This document shows positions 31,001 through 37,889 of a stretch of 64,000 nucleotides of DNA, piece by piece; the first letter of the stretch is position 1; each line of letters opens with the position of its first letter. The position numbers were made by a program, and so were the translations under genes. The notes below the pieces were generated by a model. The model saw only the letters and a program-made list of their open reading frames with translations, searched no databases and was not told the origin of the DNA. The stretch is taken from assembly GCA_905221605.1 (NCBI GenBank), contig CAJNDS010001446.1:1466315-1530314 (forward strand), written 5' to 3'. The stretch comes from Symbiodinium natans. Taxonomy: Eukaryota > Sar > Dinophyceae > Suessiales > Symbiodiniaceae.

Positions 31001-34000
31001 CCACACCAATGATGCTGAAAGCGAGAACAGCAGGCTAAAGGCATGGTCTCGTGCCAGGTATGGCAAGCTCCATATTGATGCTCATGAGATGGATGAGTAC
31101 GTGTTCTACATTAATGTGGGGGACAATATGCTTGATGTTTTTCGCGGTCTCGCCATGTCGAATGGCGGCCCTTGTGCGAACAATCTCATGAGCATAAATG
31201 TCTAGTGTTTCAAACCCAAACGGGCGGGTTCTGGCACAGAGTGTATTCTGGCTCCGGGGAACAAAAGACTCCGGCCGGCAGATGTGGTCATGGGGTTTTG
31301 CGAAGCTCCAAAAGCCACTTGTGTGTAAGGGTTAGTCGCTCGGCGTGCTTTTATGCGACAGCCAAGGTGCCTCGTCCTGAACTATGTCTGCTTGCACTCT
31401 TGGACGATTGTGTGGAGTAGTGTAGAACATCTACAAAAAGTAGGGGGGGGGATATACATCAGCCCAACCCTAAACCCTAAACCCTAAACCCTAAACCCTA
31501 AACCCTAAACCCTAAACCCTAAACCCTAAACCCTAAACCCTAAACCCTAAACCCTGAACCCTGAACCCTGAACCCTGAACCCTAAACCCTAAACCCGCCC
31601 GCCACCCCACTCTCTTGTGTTTTGGGGTAGGCGGGCGCTGGTCGAGCGCTCAGTGAGACCCTGCGAGGGAGCCCCAGGCGGACGACCGAGCTGGCCTCCA
31701 GGCTGGCTTATCCTCCAGGCACAGGCCGAGTCAGCAGTTGTCACTGTATTTTATATTACCCTAAACCCCAAGCTGTCCACGCACATTGTTGGGTCCTGCA
31801 GTGGAGGCATTATGGGAGGGCCCCTTGAGACCCCTAGGTCCCTGACCCCCGTCCGCTGAGCTGTGGCAAAAATGCCCCCCTGGCCCCTGCCCCCTGCCCC
31901 CTGCCCCCTGCCCCCTGCCCCCTGCCCCTGGCCCTGGCCCTGGCCCTGGCCCTGGCCAGGGCCCGGCACCCTGTCACCTTACCCCCGCTGCCTTTGTCTG
32001 TTCCTGGCGCCAACCCAAGCTGTCTTCGCTGACCCTGTGCAGCTTTGTGCCTGGTCCACGCACCTTGTGGAGGTCCCCAAAACGGCGTGAGTGCTGACTC
32101 ATGTGATGCTTTGTAAAAAACAAAAGGTCTTAACCCCTTGAGAGTTGCAAGTGGGCGGTCTTGGGGTGGGTAAGTTTGCAGACTACCGCGCGCTCCCATG
32201 GCACACCCTAAGCCCTAAACCCTAACCCTAAACCCTAAACCCGGACCCTAAACCCTAAGCCCTAAGCCCTAAGCCCTAAGCCCTAAACCCTAAACCCTAA
32301 ACCCTAAACCCTAAACCCTAAACCCTAAACCCTAAACCCTAAACCCCAAACCCTAAACCCTAAACCCTAAACCCTAAACCCTAAACCCTTTCTTCCACAA
32401 CATTGGGCCGCTTGTGCATCGCACAGCCGTGGCAGCGTTTGTATTGTGCCGCCCTTTTGCAACCAAGTTCGCCCACTCGCGTCATAAAACCTTCCTTGCG
32501 GCCCTGCTTGGAGTTTGTGTTGTTTTTTGCGAGGGCTGGGCCAACTCCAGTCCGTGATTCTAGCCCCCCAGACAACCCCTCGGCCTATCCCATGTAGCTA
32601 AACTTCAGTTTATCATCCTAAAACCAGGTTCCAACCTTCTGGAGTTTACTGTAAGTAGACTTATCACTGGGGTTATAAGTACCCTAAAGACTAACCCTAA
32701 GTCGAACCTCCAAGAAGCGCAACTTTGGCTCCAGGTGGCACGCCCAAGAGGAAAGTCGGCATCGTGGGCAAAGGTGGGATTCGGCTTAGGATTTAGGGGT
32801 TTAGCATCGGGGTTAAGGCTCTAGGTTTTAGGGTTTAGGGTTCTGGTTTAGGGTTTAGAGTTTAGGGTTTGGGGTTTAATTAGGGATTAAGGTTTAGGGT
32901 TTACTGGGACTGGGACTTGGAGTTTGGGGTTGAGGGATTGCGCTGGGATTGGGACTTGGGCTTCGCTGTTCGGGTCTGAGGTGGGATGTTCCCCCTTATA
33001 CTAACAGTCTTTAATCGGGATTGTAACCCCCTATTATAATCCCTAGTAAGGACTGTTAGTATAAGGGGGGCACATGCCAACCAACCCCCAACCCTAACTC
33101 GTGGTGAGTGCTAGATCAGTTTAGCTCAGTTTGTTCGGGAACGGTCTTGCTTGGCACGTCCCGAGAACGGATGGTGTTGGGATTCGTGTGCCTTCGCCCT
33201 AAGCCAAACAGCGCCACTCAAACACCAAACCCTGAGCCTCGCCCGAAGGAGGATCGGGGACCAGGAGCCCGAAGATCCCAAACCCAAAAGCCAATACCCC
33301 GTGCACTGGGTGCTCAACCACTGCCACAAGCCTTGAGCCGTGAACCCTGAACCCTGAAACCTAAAATCCTAACCCCCTGAACCCCAAACCCGAAACCCTG
33401 AACCTTAAACCCCCGAACCTTGTGCCCCTAAACCACCGTTCCCATCGCAAGGGCTGACTTTCGACTCGGGCGGCTACAACCTGAAGGCAGGGGGAGGCCC
33501 CGGGGGGGTGGGGGTCGGCGGAGCCATTTTGTCTTGTGAAGGGAAGCCCTAAACGCTAAACCGTAAACCCTAAACCCTAAACCCTAAGGGTTTTTAGGCG
33601 TGTTTTGACAGTTTTGTTAGAGTTTGGGGGTTTGGGGTGTAAGTTTTGGGGCCCGAGGCCTCAGACCCCCACAGATTTTGTGTTTGGGGTTTAGGGCTCA
33701 GGGTTTAGGTTTAGGGTTTAGGGTTTAGGGTTTAGGGTTTAGGGTTTAGGGTTTAGGGTTTAGGGTTTAGGGCTAGACAAGTGCCCAAAGTACGTTCCCT
33801 TGTAGAACCCTACGCGTTCCACCTCCAAGTGGCCCTTGAGGCCCGGAGCCTTACCTTACGGACTCCGCTGTTTGAGACATTCTTGGCTCTAAATCCCAGG
33901 GTTTAGGGTTTAGGGTTTAGGGTTTAGGGTTTAGGGTTTAGGGTTTAGGGTTTAGGTTCAGGGTTTAGGGCTTGGGCTCAAGTGAACAGATGTATTCCTC

Positions 34001-37000
34001 AGCTCTAGATCCACACTAAGGTTCGTGCCGTTCGATCGTCACCACAAACACCATATACTACCACCGATACAAGAACACAAGGTAATTTGAGTTGATCTTT
34101 GTCAAGAATTAGGCTGACAAAGGTCAAGATTGTCCCTTCTGCCCAGGACTTTGCAAGCTCAGCCATTATTTTTGCTTCCCGAAAGCTTCAAGTCCCAGTC
34201 CCTAAACCTACTTAAGCATCAACCCAAACCTTAAAGCCTAGCTTGGGAACATCCCAGCATGTTCAGCCCCGGGCCCTACAAGCCAAGAATGCCCCTCCTC
34301 CGCCCTCCACGGGGCTCGCCCCAGAAAGCCAGGCTCGATGATTGAGATGATGAAGTTCGACATGGGCGGCCTGTCTGGGTTTAGGGTTTTGGGTTTAGGG
34401 TTTAGGGTAGGTTTAGGGTAGGTTTAGGGTAGGTTTAGGGTGTAGGGTTTAGGGTTTAGGGTTGGGGGGTCGGCCGGGTGTGTGCCTGTGGGTTTGATCG
34501 CGGACAAAAGCACAAACACATCGAACATCTCGGCCCGAAGGCCCCCAGATCTGCAAACCCGAAACGTTTAACCCTAAACCCTCAACCCCCCTAAACCCTA
34601 AACCCCCAAGCCCCCAAACCCCGCCCCAAACCCCAAACCCCAAACCCGAAACCCCAAATCCTAAACCCCAAACCCTCAACCCCAAACCCTAAACCCCAAA
34701 CCTAAGACCGACTGCGCGGTCTGGGGACTGGGCCTGCTTGGAATACCAGGACCAGGATTTAGGCTTTAGGGGTTCAGGGTTTTAGGGTCGAGGGTTGAGG
34801 GATCAGGGTTTCGCCCTAAACCCTCAACCCTCAACCCTCAGCCCTAAACCCTCAACCCTAAATCCCCTTCCTGGCACCCTAGGCGGCTCCGCAAGCACGC
34901 TGGGTGCCGCTGCGGCCGTGGCGCAGCTGAAACCCAAGGCGCGTCGTCTTGGGCTTCGGGTTTTGCTTTGCACGTGGGACCTAAACCCTAAACCCTAAAC
35001 CCTAAACCCTAAACCCTAAACCCTAAACCCTAAACCCTAAACCCTGAACCCTAAACCCTCAACCCTAAACCCTACACCCTAAACCCCCAACCCTTAAATC
35101 CCAAACGTTGGGGATGTTCCCCCTTATGCGAACAGTCCGGAATAGGGACTACAATCCCCATTAAGGACTGTTAGTATAAGGGGGAACGTCCCAACCCTGT
35201 ACCTAAAACAGTATAGGGGTTTCACGATTCTTAGCAATGCGGCGGTTGCGGAGGTTGCGGGACTCAAGGGTTTAGGAGTGTGCAGGATTTTGGGTTTAGG
35301 GTTAGGGTTTAGGGTTTAGGGTTTAGGGTTTAGGGTTTAGGGTTTAGGGTTTAGGGTTTAGGGTTTAGGGTTTAGGGTTTAGGGTTTAGGGTTTAGGGCT
35401 AGGGTTCTGGGTTTAGGGTTGAAGGTTGCTTTGCCACTATGGCGAGTGGGAAGCATCCTCCGTACCAATAAGTTCCTTAACCCTGCATCCCCCGCGATCA
35501 GGCGGCAGGTTCTATGCGGAGGGCGGGCGGGGTGTCTGTAGGTAGAAATCTAACCCTTAAGCCCTAAACTCGAAACCCTAAACCCTAGCCCTAAACCCTA
35601 AACCCTAAACCCTAGCCCTAAACCCTAAACCCCAAACCCCAAAACCCCAAACCAAAGTCCTAACCTTCTTAGGGCAGCTTCGGAGTTGGCCCTCCACCTC
35701 CCATAGTGGATGGGCCTCAAGGCCTCCAAGCCCCCAACGCACCCCAAAATGGTGGTTTAGGGTTTAGGGTTAGGGTTTGGGGTTTAATGTTGCACCCTGT
35801 TTAGTGTGGGGCCCCCCCCCCCCCTGAACAGTTGAGGCGTGGATGGGATCTTGATTACACGGCCCCGGGGGCTCATATGATTTCAATAGGGAGGAGTTTA
35901 GATAGGTTCAAAAGGGGCAGCGATGCCCGGTTATCTTTTTTAAAGGCGCGCCGCGTGGAATTTTCTTACGGCGCCCGGACGATTTGTCTTTAAAGAGGGA
36001 GTCCCAAACAGTCAGCATGTCCTGAATAATTCGGCCAGTTTGTCTTTAAAGAGGAGGCCAATACTAAACAGGGTGCAACATTAGGGTTTAGGGTTTAGGG
36101 TTTAGGGTTTCGGGTTTAGGGTTTAGGGTTTAGGGTTTAGGGTTTAGGGTTTCCAAGATGCGGGGTATTTTGGGGGTCCTCATGATAAGGGATCCTGCTA
36201 TTTAGGGGTCCCCCGTTTTCGTAAAGCCCCGAAATCTCTAAACCTTAGGACCCCCGGTGGCCTCCCTTTGTCTCTGGGCCCTTTGGAGGTTTTATGTTTT
36301 TCCCTTATTGGGTTATTGGGTTTCAGGGTTTAGGGTTTAGGGTTTAGAAATATTTTTCAGAGAGCCTATAGTTCTTTGTCCTACGGCACGGAGACCTTCC
36401 CAAGCTCCAATCCACAAGGCCCTTAAGACTCTAAGACCCTAACCCTGAAAACTCTAAACCTAAACCCTGAAAACCTTGAGAACCTTGAAAACCCTAAACG
36501 ACTCGAAGAGACCTAAGGCCCCAGTTGACGGCCCGTGTAAGCGCCAGGACGTGGAGGTCCACTTTGTGATCGCCACCTGCGAGAACATGGTGAGCGGAAA
36601 TCCCGGTGGGGGGGCCCCGGGGTTTAGGGTTTCGGCTTTAGGGTGTGAAGTTTAGGGTTTAGGGTTTAGGGTTTAGGGTTTAGGGTTTAGGGCTTCTATA
36701 GGGTTTCGGGTGTTTGGGCCTACCTCCTAGGCCGGTTGTGTAGGGTCTGTTGGGCATGATGATGGGGTACATTGGATTGGGGTCTAGGTAGGGCAGCGAA
36801 GTGCATCTGAAGCCCGAACCCTCAAATCCTAAACCCATAAACTCTTAGTTCCCGTGCTGCCCCCCTCTACACTACCCTCCCTCGGTTCCCCCCATAATTA
36901 GGGCTATTTGGGGACAATTAAGCCCAAGTACGTAAGGTTTTTGTTAAGGGGGGAGCCTAGGGGTTCCCGGGGGGTAGTGTGAGGGGGGTGGTAGGGAAAC

Positions 37001-37889
37001 CCATGATCAACCCCAAGCCCTCCAGGCCACCGTAAACCCTAAACCCTAAACCCTAAACCCTAAACCCTAAACCCTAAACCCTAAACCCTAAACCCTAAAC
37101 CCTAAACCCTAAACCCTAAACCCTAAACCCTAAACCCTAAACCCTAAACCCAGGATGGATTGAAGACCCTAAACCCTGCATACCCTAGACCCTCAAGACC
37201 AGGATGGGTAGAACTTGTATGTGGCCGAACCAATTTCCATGAGCTCGCAGATAACTCCCACAATCCAAAAGACGATGACATGATCAAGGCTTCCCCAAAA
37301 AACACTGTTTAGGGTTTAGGGTGTAGGGTTTAGGGTTTAGGGTTTAGGGTTTGTCCGAACCCCCCCCCCCCCCCCCCAAACAAAAAAAAAGAGAGGAGAG
37401 AGAGAGAGTTTGGAGTTTAGGTCTCCCTCCCCCCCCCCCCCCCCCCCCCCCAAAGCAGGGTGGTCCCTAGAGTTCTGCTGGGGTTCAGGGTTTGGGGCTT
37501 AGGCACCCTCAGCCCCAACCCCCAAAATCCTAAACCCCGTATTAGGGTTTAGGGGCGTCCCTAAACCCTGCTTGGAGCCGACCCTTGCGGATAAGCAGCC
37601 GACACACCTGCAGTGAAACGGCCAAAGCAGCGATGAGATGCGAAGAGTATCATTTTTCATAGTGGGTAAATGGGGTCAAGGGGCGTTTGGGGCTTAGGGG
37701 TTTAGGGTTTAGGGGTTTAGGGGTTTAGCGTTTAAGGGTTTAGGGTCAGAGTCTAGAGTTTAGGGCCAAGTAACGGTTTGCCAACCCTCAACCTCAACCC
37801 TGGAGGGCTTGCAGCCCAAGCGCCCGGGGTGCGCAGGCGCCCTGCACCCGGGCGACATCATCACCGCCATGGACGGCACGACCATCGAG
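12994..37889 (+). CDS. LAP: Leucyl aminopeptidase (peptidase family M17), highly fragmented gene, C-terminus not found
   Basis: M17 enzymes remove N-terminal amino acids using two metal ions and work as hexamers. Fourteen exons were found: 12994-13096, 16827-16859, 18455-18511, 19515-19586, 20753-20796, 22951-23012, 24106-24143, 24743-24833, 32735-32773, 33452-33493, 34333-34368, 34883-34938, 36548-36596, 37837-37889. All 14 acceptors are AG followed by G; donors are GT, GC or GA. From the second exon to the last, every junction agrees in phase. Motifs come in family order: N-domain VFVGLG, then [48 protein letters not shown]. The Lys of VGKG and the Asp residues of FDSGG and KFDMGG are three of the known metal ligands. 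The NTDAEGRL segment (the other two ligands) and all after it were not found, so the gene may continue in unseen exons or be broken. At least one exon is missing between 13096 and 16827. Confidence 0.92.
13097..14220. repeat. LAP intron region rich in telomere-like variants
   Basis: TTTAGGG derivatives (13100-13320) give way to CCCTAAA (13325-13395, 13550-13735), CCCTAGA (13735-13770), and homogeneous CCCTAAG then CCCCAAG blocks (13985-14215). The unique island 13803-13892 is open in one frame but has no match to the aminopeptidase; the exon missing before 16827 may lie there or elsewhere. Confidence 0.75.
14221..16690. other. AT-rich intronic block with microsatellite and minisatellite
   Basis: An AT dinucleotide run lies at about 14260-14284. 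About 14510-14815 is a degenerate minisatellite of roughly 20-bp units on the theme ggctttgggagccaattttg. 14820-15430 is AT-rich and unique with no coding signal. 15640-16620 is unique; 16140-16260 is a minus-orientation copy of the ~100-bp dispersed repeat. Confidence 0.7.
16827..16859 (+). CDS. LAP exon, [11 protein letters not shown]
   Basis: A 33-bp micro-exon: AG-G acceptor, GT donor, phase 0 at both ends. [11 protein letters not shown] corresponds to the family segment with Gly-x-x-Leu-Gly shortly before the Asp/Lys-Arg-Phe stretch. It joins the next exon to read LLGLH then ADKRFQG. CCCTAAA repeats end at 16818 and TTTAGGG begins at about 16900. Confidence 0.8.
16860..18454. repeat. LAP intron: long TTTAGGG tract and small repeats
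   Basis: TTTAGGG and close variants fill about 16895-17265, with more at 17676-17720. 17280-17670 and 17720-18000 are unique. About 18240-18425 contains two copies of an AT-rich segment (aagggattatgtagg through cattccctcattcccta) around a centre of partial inverted repeats. Confidence 0.75.
18455..18511 (+). CDS. LAP exon, [19 protein letters not shown]
   Basis: A 57-bp exon, phase 0 to 0, AG-G acceptor, GC donor. The DKRFQGSK part matches the family position where a Tyr/Arg-Asp-x-Arg-Phe/Tyr segment leads into a Lys/Pro-rich linker and a short strand. Confidence 0.85.
18512..19514. repeat. LAP intron: CCCTAAA array and unique DNA
   Basis: CCCTAAA from 18515 to about 18645, unique sequence 18650-19130 without recognisable coding, a short TTTAGGG patch (19148-19190) and degenerate CCCTAAA (19270-19490) leading into the next exon. 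Confidence 0.7.
19515..19586 (+). CDS. LAP exon, [18 protein letters not shown]
   Basis: A 72-bp exon, phase 0 to 0, AG-G acceptor, GT donor. It continues the linker (APKGPD) and gives the strand and helix start SLEMLG...DEAFAK. CCCTAAA lies upstream and TTTAGGG downstream. Confidence 0.82.
19587..20752. repeat. LAP intron with CCCTAAG array
   Basis: TTTAGGG variants at 19625-19680, then a near-pure CCCTAAG array from about 19840 to 20155 (over 40 units), CCCTAAA to 20185, and unique DNA to 20752 with small degenerate patches. Confidence 0.8.
20753..20796 (+). CDS. LAP exon, [14 protein letters not shown]
   Basis: A 44-bp exon ending in two bases of a Val codon at a GC donor. [11 protein letters not shown] is the conserved helix leading into the NAPAN motif; the next exon supplies the last Val base and Asn-Ala-Pro. 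Confidence 0.9.
20797..22950. other. LAP intron: unique DNA, small repeats and very G-rich tract
   Basis: 21330-21485 has about three copies of a 50-60-bp repeat (cccctaaactccctt and neighbours). 21055-21130 contains an inverted repeat (tggtccct...ttac against gtaa...agggacca). 21830-22720 is extremely G-rich on the + strand with runs of more than ten G near 22319-22365; long open frames there are compositional artefacts. Confidence 0.7.
22951..23012 (+). CDS. LAP exon, [20 protein letters not shown]
   Basis: A 62-bp exon: one starting base completes Val, then the hallmark (V)NAPAN segment, Pro and a helix. AG-G acceptor, GC donor, ends in phase 1. One of the most recognisable family segments. 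Confidence 0.95.
23013..24105. repeat. LAP intron with dispersed repeat and CCCTGAA/CCCTAAA arrays
   Basis: TTTAGGG near 23070-23115 leads into a copy of the ~100-bp dispersed repeat (23115-23205). Degenerate repeats run 23340-23720. About 23940-24075 starts as CCCTGAA units and changes to CCCTAAA. Confidence 0.75.
24106..24143 (+). CDS. LAP exon, [12 protein letters not shown]
   Basis: A 38-bp exon: AG-G acceptor, two bases completing Gly, GA donor, phase 0 end. It gives [10 protein letters not shown], the strand before the ECEKLGMG helix. Without it the phases of the neighbouring exons would not join. Confidence 0.88.
24743..24833 (+). CDS. LAP exon, [17 protein letters not shown]
   Basis: A 91-bp exon after a C run and AG-G acceptor. 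It contains the conserved LGMGSFLAV motif, then [10 protein letters not shown], the strand before the catalytic core. GT donor, phase 1. The following intron is 7.9 kb because it carries the transposon. Confidence 0.97.
24834..25635. repeat. Left flank of transposon inside LAP intron
   Basis: TTTAGGG variants (24850-25020), CCCTAAA array (25141-25275), unique DNA with a C-rich patch (25285-25585), then CCCTAAA (25586-25635), whose last eight bases AACCCTAA form the candidate target-site copy. Confidence 0.8.
25636..25671 (+). repeat. Left terminal inverted repeat of transposon
   Basis: GGG, four variable bases, TGTATATC, eleven C, then TGCTTTTTTAG. It matches the reverse complement of 31431-31465. 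Confidence 0.85.
25843..26246. repeat. 180-bp-period palindromic repeat with long hairpins
   Basis: A short palindrome (attgaatattgaac, T run, then its complement) occurs at about 25843, 26026 and 26206, exactly 180 bp apart for the last two. Between them are two long near-perfect inverted repeats (about 25886-26024 and 26066-26204) with 63-base arms around a gggcccggggg centre. Open frames on both strands here are by-products of the symmetry. It lies just upstream of the first transposon gene, so it may be a transposase or replication-protein binding region (inference). Confidence 0.9.
26461..27288 (+). CDS. Transposon accessory protein, 275 aa, unknown function
   Basis: ATG at 26461 after an upstream stop. 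Family not recognised. Residues 1-110 look globular and basic ([21 protein letters not shown]). Residues about 120-180 hold two copies of a 29-residue repeat beginning PAIGNDN with a HAMPV core. An acidic segment follows, then a serine run of about 11 residues and a C-terminal coiled-coil-like helix ([20 protein letters not shown]). The same-strand gene 78 bp downstream suggests a shared job in the element. A DNA-binding or partner-binding role is possible, but nothing in the sequence proves it. Confidence 0.75.
   Translation: MDGFKVTGRACLKGQKVRLTLSPSEPVKKLSKPGEPHIYVHKVPDAEEVLAKVTRGDLQCHESRLPLSAHDIRVMINNIQLSFGLRHPSPPWSLSADNRLQDTLLKAKRAGRKQQAAIPDKESRPAIGNDNEHQEDLHAMPVIVPMNTNEPEVPAIGNDNKHQDNIHAMPVMMPMNMDMSEAQAELPTEEVHIDDIGPPPVVEGTGANTNRSEPIEVAQAASPCSSSSSSSSSSSSTTKSQLRKQINVLQQDLAEVSQDLYLANDALGLNREPIA
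27367..28596 (+). CDS. Helicase-like P-loop NTPase, N-terminal and ATP-binding part (409 aa before frame break)
   Basis: ATG at 27367. The N-terminal 300 residues have no family I recognise. A Walker A motif GWPGVGKTP lies near residue 337 and a Walker B-like GLILDDPS near residue 390. Right after the stop, another frame continues with a [10 protein letters not shown] segment and ALSSN, like the Asn-ended sensor motif of superfamily 3 (viral Rep-type) helicases. I therefore infer an SF3-like helicase interrupted by a one-base frame change near 28575-28596. Between the accessory protein and the transposase, it may serve replication of the element. The helicase class is a motif-level guess. Confidence 0.7.
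   Translation: MSAPCVCELLPDTAENVFVCFMSCFKHTGLTFVYKEVQFLPLQMPPQPRMLDEAMTKYGSKDWVLTELPRPTYTNNVDGNLELQDLLTYSCRTDLASKTCAMILDVHVGMTEIGNLATISEKIVQHDYSLLPPQLRPSDSMPRDAAVSYIMHNLEDGAMNVVRVFKFASKTSVKYAVGLCSEKAHFPAWRQGPWAWNKAVHSLLDRLPGHHVVWWSLNNKKDKPEVSRSSTQAWSVEDEELMAGVDYINKNAPEDDSENQQYVWILRNIHSHSGSPISNWPESKVLRMAQNKSRGTAGATSLSFFPMTVRSVKPWMSTFLLPLVMPLLTSYGMITLGWPGVGKTPFLILLCLAIGRYHITRLGLEGVRPAWRRAKAIDNFRHKTGQVHEGLILDDPSVEKLDAADMKSS
28597..29423 (+). CDS. Helicase-like protein, C-terminal part in a second frame
   Basis: The open frame begins upstream of the first ATG (28659) and already reads like protein from about 28580 ([20 protein letters not shown]), so it continues the previous gene rather than starting a new one. 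It includes ALSSN, then a region with a helicase-like alpha/beta pattern and an acidic, Pro/Ser-rich tail. Either a single-base indel has broken the gene or the two frames are joined by frameshifting. Confidence 0.65.
29500..29760. repeat. Short tandem repeats between helicase and transposase
   Basis: The segment cgtcactgtcctgtaggctc occurs three times (about 29572, 29609 and 29663), and the neighbouring cccacggtatgtagctgttc occurs twice. No gene is seen in 29424-29804. It may hold the promoter of the transposase gene. Confidence 0.8.
29805..31205 (+). CDS. DDE transposase of the Merlin/IS1595 (ISXO2-like) superfamily, 466 aa
   Basis: It cuts and joins the element's ends. The first ATG is at 29805. 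An N-terminal zinc-ribbon pattern (CTRCGKE... then YTCKRVGH) is followed by a helix-turn-helix-like region ([13 protein letters not shown]). The catalytic triad can be read: Asp195 in VVLDECIVG, Asp366 in [10 protein letters not shown], Glu405 in [14 protein letters not shown]; an upstream VNHEKWF and the HTN motif are typical of the superfamily. Spacing of the last two acids is 39. The first two are unusually far apart because about 60-100 residues rich in Lys, Pro and Ala ([18 protein letters not shown]) are inserted. The catalytic residues appear intact. Confidence 0.88.
   Translation: MPKRARQPGLHESELPSGTFKEWQTEISEKWFASDTAFQKFVLHRPVLDPHGDCVSLTVRAIAIFMRFGIAFQIKKCTRCGKEASFEERTSRGWTTYGYTCKRVGHKHMELNLNKFGFLTKVPVNSWMPFLHFMNLLRLGRSYKAIIQELQAGYGNICVATLRRWRAIYQEALGGALHEMGALKVGGRNEVVVLDECIVGIHPEDGWALGSKGINKAGAEQNRKSERKDVNKLVHHGAMKRLPARTLLPGEKAVSSSSILIKKKPASVSRVQKKPSSVLKKPAKAHPAKIAKKPSANLKKNGKWLWVAVVVGKGKAVFTHANRKKRVTYRLLPRSSQASQGKPRGFQEMSATVQSRVVKGSYLVFDGWAATNKAVNALGYKCAPPVNHEKWFRDRVTGFHTNDAESENSRLKAWSRARYGKLHIDAHEMDEYVFYINVGDNMLDVFRGLAMSNGGPCANNLMSINV
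31206..31430. other. Transposon right end, non-coding
   Basis: Sequence between the transposase stop and the right inverted repeat. No gene recognised. Confidence 0.6.
31431..31465 (-). repeat. Right terminal inverted repeat of transposon
   Basis: The reverse complement reads GGG, four variable bases, TGTATATC, nine C, TACTTTTTGTAG. AACCCTAA follows directly as the second target-site copy. Confidence 0.85.
31466..32734. repeat. LAP intron right of transposon
   Basis: CCCTAAA (31466-31595, partly CCCTGAA), a CCCCCTG then CCCTGG minisatellite at about 31876-31965, CCCTAAA/CCCTAAG at 32200-32390, unique DNA elsewhere. No coding match. Confidence 0.75.
32735..32773 (+). CDS. LAP exon, [13 protein letters not shown] (metal-binding Lys)
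   Basis: A 39-bp exon: AG-G acceptor, two bases complete Gly, GT donor, phase 1. It gives [11 protein letters not shown]; the Lys of VGKG is a known metal ligand of the active site. Confidence 0.95.
32988..33073. repeat. MITE-like inverted-repeat element, copy 1
   Basis: It begins tgttcccccttatactaac and ends with the reverse complement (gttagtataagggggg). About 86 bp, lying in a 678-bp LAP intron. Confidence 0.85.
33452..33493 (+). CDS. LAP exon, [15 protein letters not shown] (metal-binding Asp)
   Basis: A 42-bp exon: AG-G acceptor, two bases complete Gly, GA donor, phase 1. [11 protein letters not shown] is the signature preceding the catalytic core; its Asp binds metal. Confidence 0.97.
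33494..34332. repeat. LAP intron with TTTAGGG arrays
   Basis: TTTAGGG at 33690-33773 and 33895-33970; the remainder is unique. No coding match. Confidence 0.8.
34333..34368 (+). CDS. LAP exon, [12 protein letters not shown] (metal-binding Asp)
   Basis: A 36-bp exon: AG-G acceptor, GC donor, phase 1 at both ends. [10 protein letters not shown] is the family signature; its Asp is a metal ligand. Joined to the next exon, the protein has one extra Gly (DMGGGSAS) compared with the usual form. Confidence 0.95.
34883..34938 (+). CDS. LAP exon, [18 protein letters not shown]
   Basis: A 56-bp exon: AG-G acceptor, GC donor, phase 0 end. [17 protein letters not shown] matches the helix after FDMGG. 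Confidence 0.93.
35107..35195. repeat. MITE-like inverted-repeat element, copy 2
   Basis: About 89 bp with ~32-base inverted ends, gttggggatgttccccctta at the left and its near complement at the right. Same family as 32988-33073. Confidence 0.85.
36148..36235 (+). repeat. ~100-bp dispersed repeat, reference copy
   Basis: Begins gtttccaagatgcggggtat and ends near cgtaaagcccc. Related copies lie at about 23115-23205 and 39402-39505 (+), 16140-16260 and 1703-1733 (-), and a partial one near 46390-46470. Confidence 0.7.
36548..36596 (+). CDS. LAP exon, [14 protein letters not shown]
   Basis: AG-G acceptor, phase 0 start. [11 protein letters not shown] is the strand and CENM motif before the PGD loop. 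The GA donor after VSG gives ENMVSG-ALHPGD with the next exon; a GT donor directly after ENM is the alternative. Confidence 0.93.
36597..37836. repeat. LAP intron: telomere-like arrays and C runs
   Basis: TTTAGGG 36655-36690; unique 36730-37020; CCCTAAA 37028-37150; two C runs at 37361-37377 and 37430-37452 separated by an A/GA-rich patch. No coding match. Confidence 0.75.
37837..37889 (+). CDS. LAP exon, [17 protein letters not shown]
   Basis: A 53-bp exon: AG-G acceptor, two bases complete Gly, GC donor after [19 protein letters not shown] matches the family loop that directly precedes NTDAEGRL. It resembles a PDZ loop at first glance, but position and phase fit M17. Confidence 0.92.

Larger units (their letters stand above)
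25636..31465 (+). mobile_element. Complete 5.83-kb Merlin/IS1595-like DNA transposon with accessory helicase-like gene
   Basis: The ends are inverted repeats of about 35 bp: left 25636-25671 starts GGG, then TGTATATC, a C run and CTTTTT; right 31431-31465 is its reverse complement with a few differences. Eight bases AACCCTAA directly abut both ends, fitting the 8-9-bp target duplication typical of Merlin elements, although in a heptamer array such a match is expected by chance about one time in seven. Inside: a 180-bp-period palindromic repeat, a 275-aa protein, a helicase-like reading frame in two pieces and a DDE transposase, all on the + strand. Merlin elements normally carry only a transposase, so the helicase cargo is unusual. 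It lies in a LAP intron in the same orientation as the gene. Confidence 0.85.
34939..36547. repeat. LAP intron: telomere-like arrays, MITE and dispersed repeat
   Basis: CCCTAAA 34977-35100; MITE copy 35107-35195; TTTAGGG 35295-35412; CCCTAAA 35575-35650; unique, slightly AT-richer DNA 35785-36080; TTTAGGG 36085-36150; dispersed repeat 36148-36235; degenerate CCCTAAA 36420-36500. No coding match. Confidence 0.8.

Noticed and set aside
30311-31004. 158-aa and 133-aa minus-strand frames opposite the transposase
   Set aside because: Antisense shadows of a gene whose sense frame has clear catalytic motifs.
37837-37889. PDZ domain reading of [14 protein letters not shown]
   Set aside because: The same motif is part of the M17 aminopeptidase loop, and its place after CENM with correct phase favours that.
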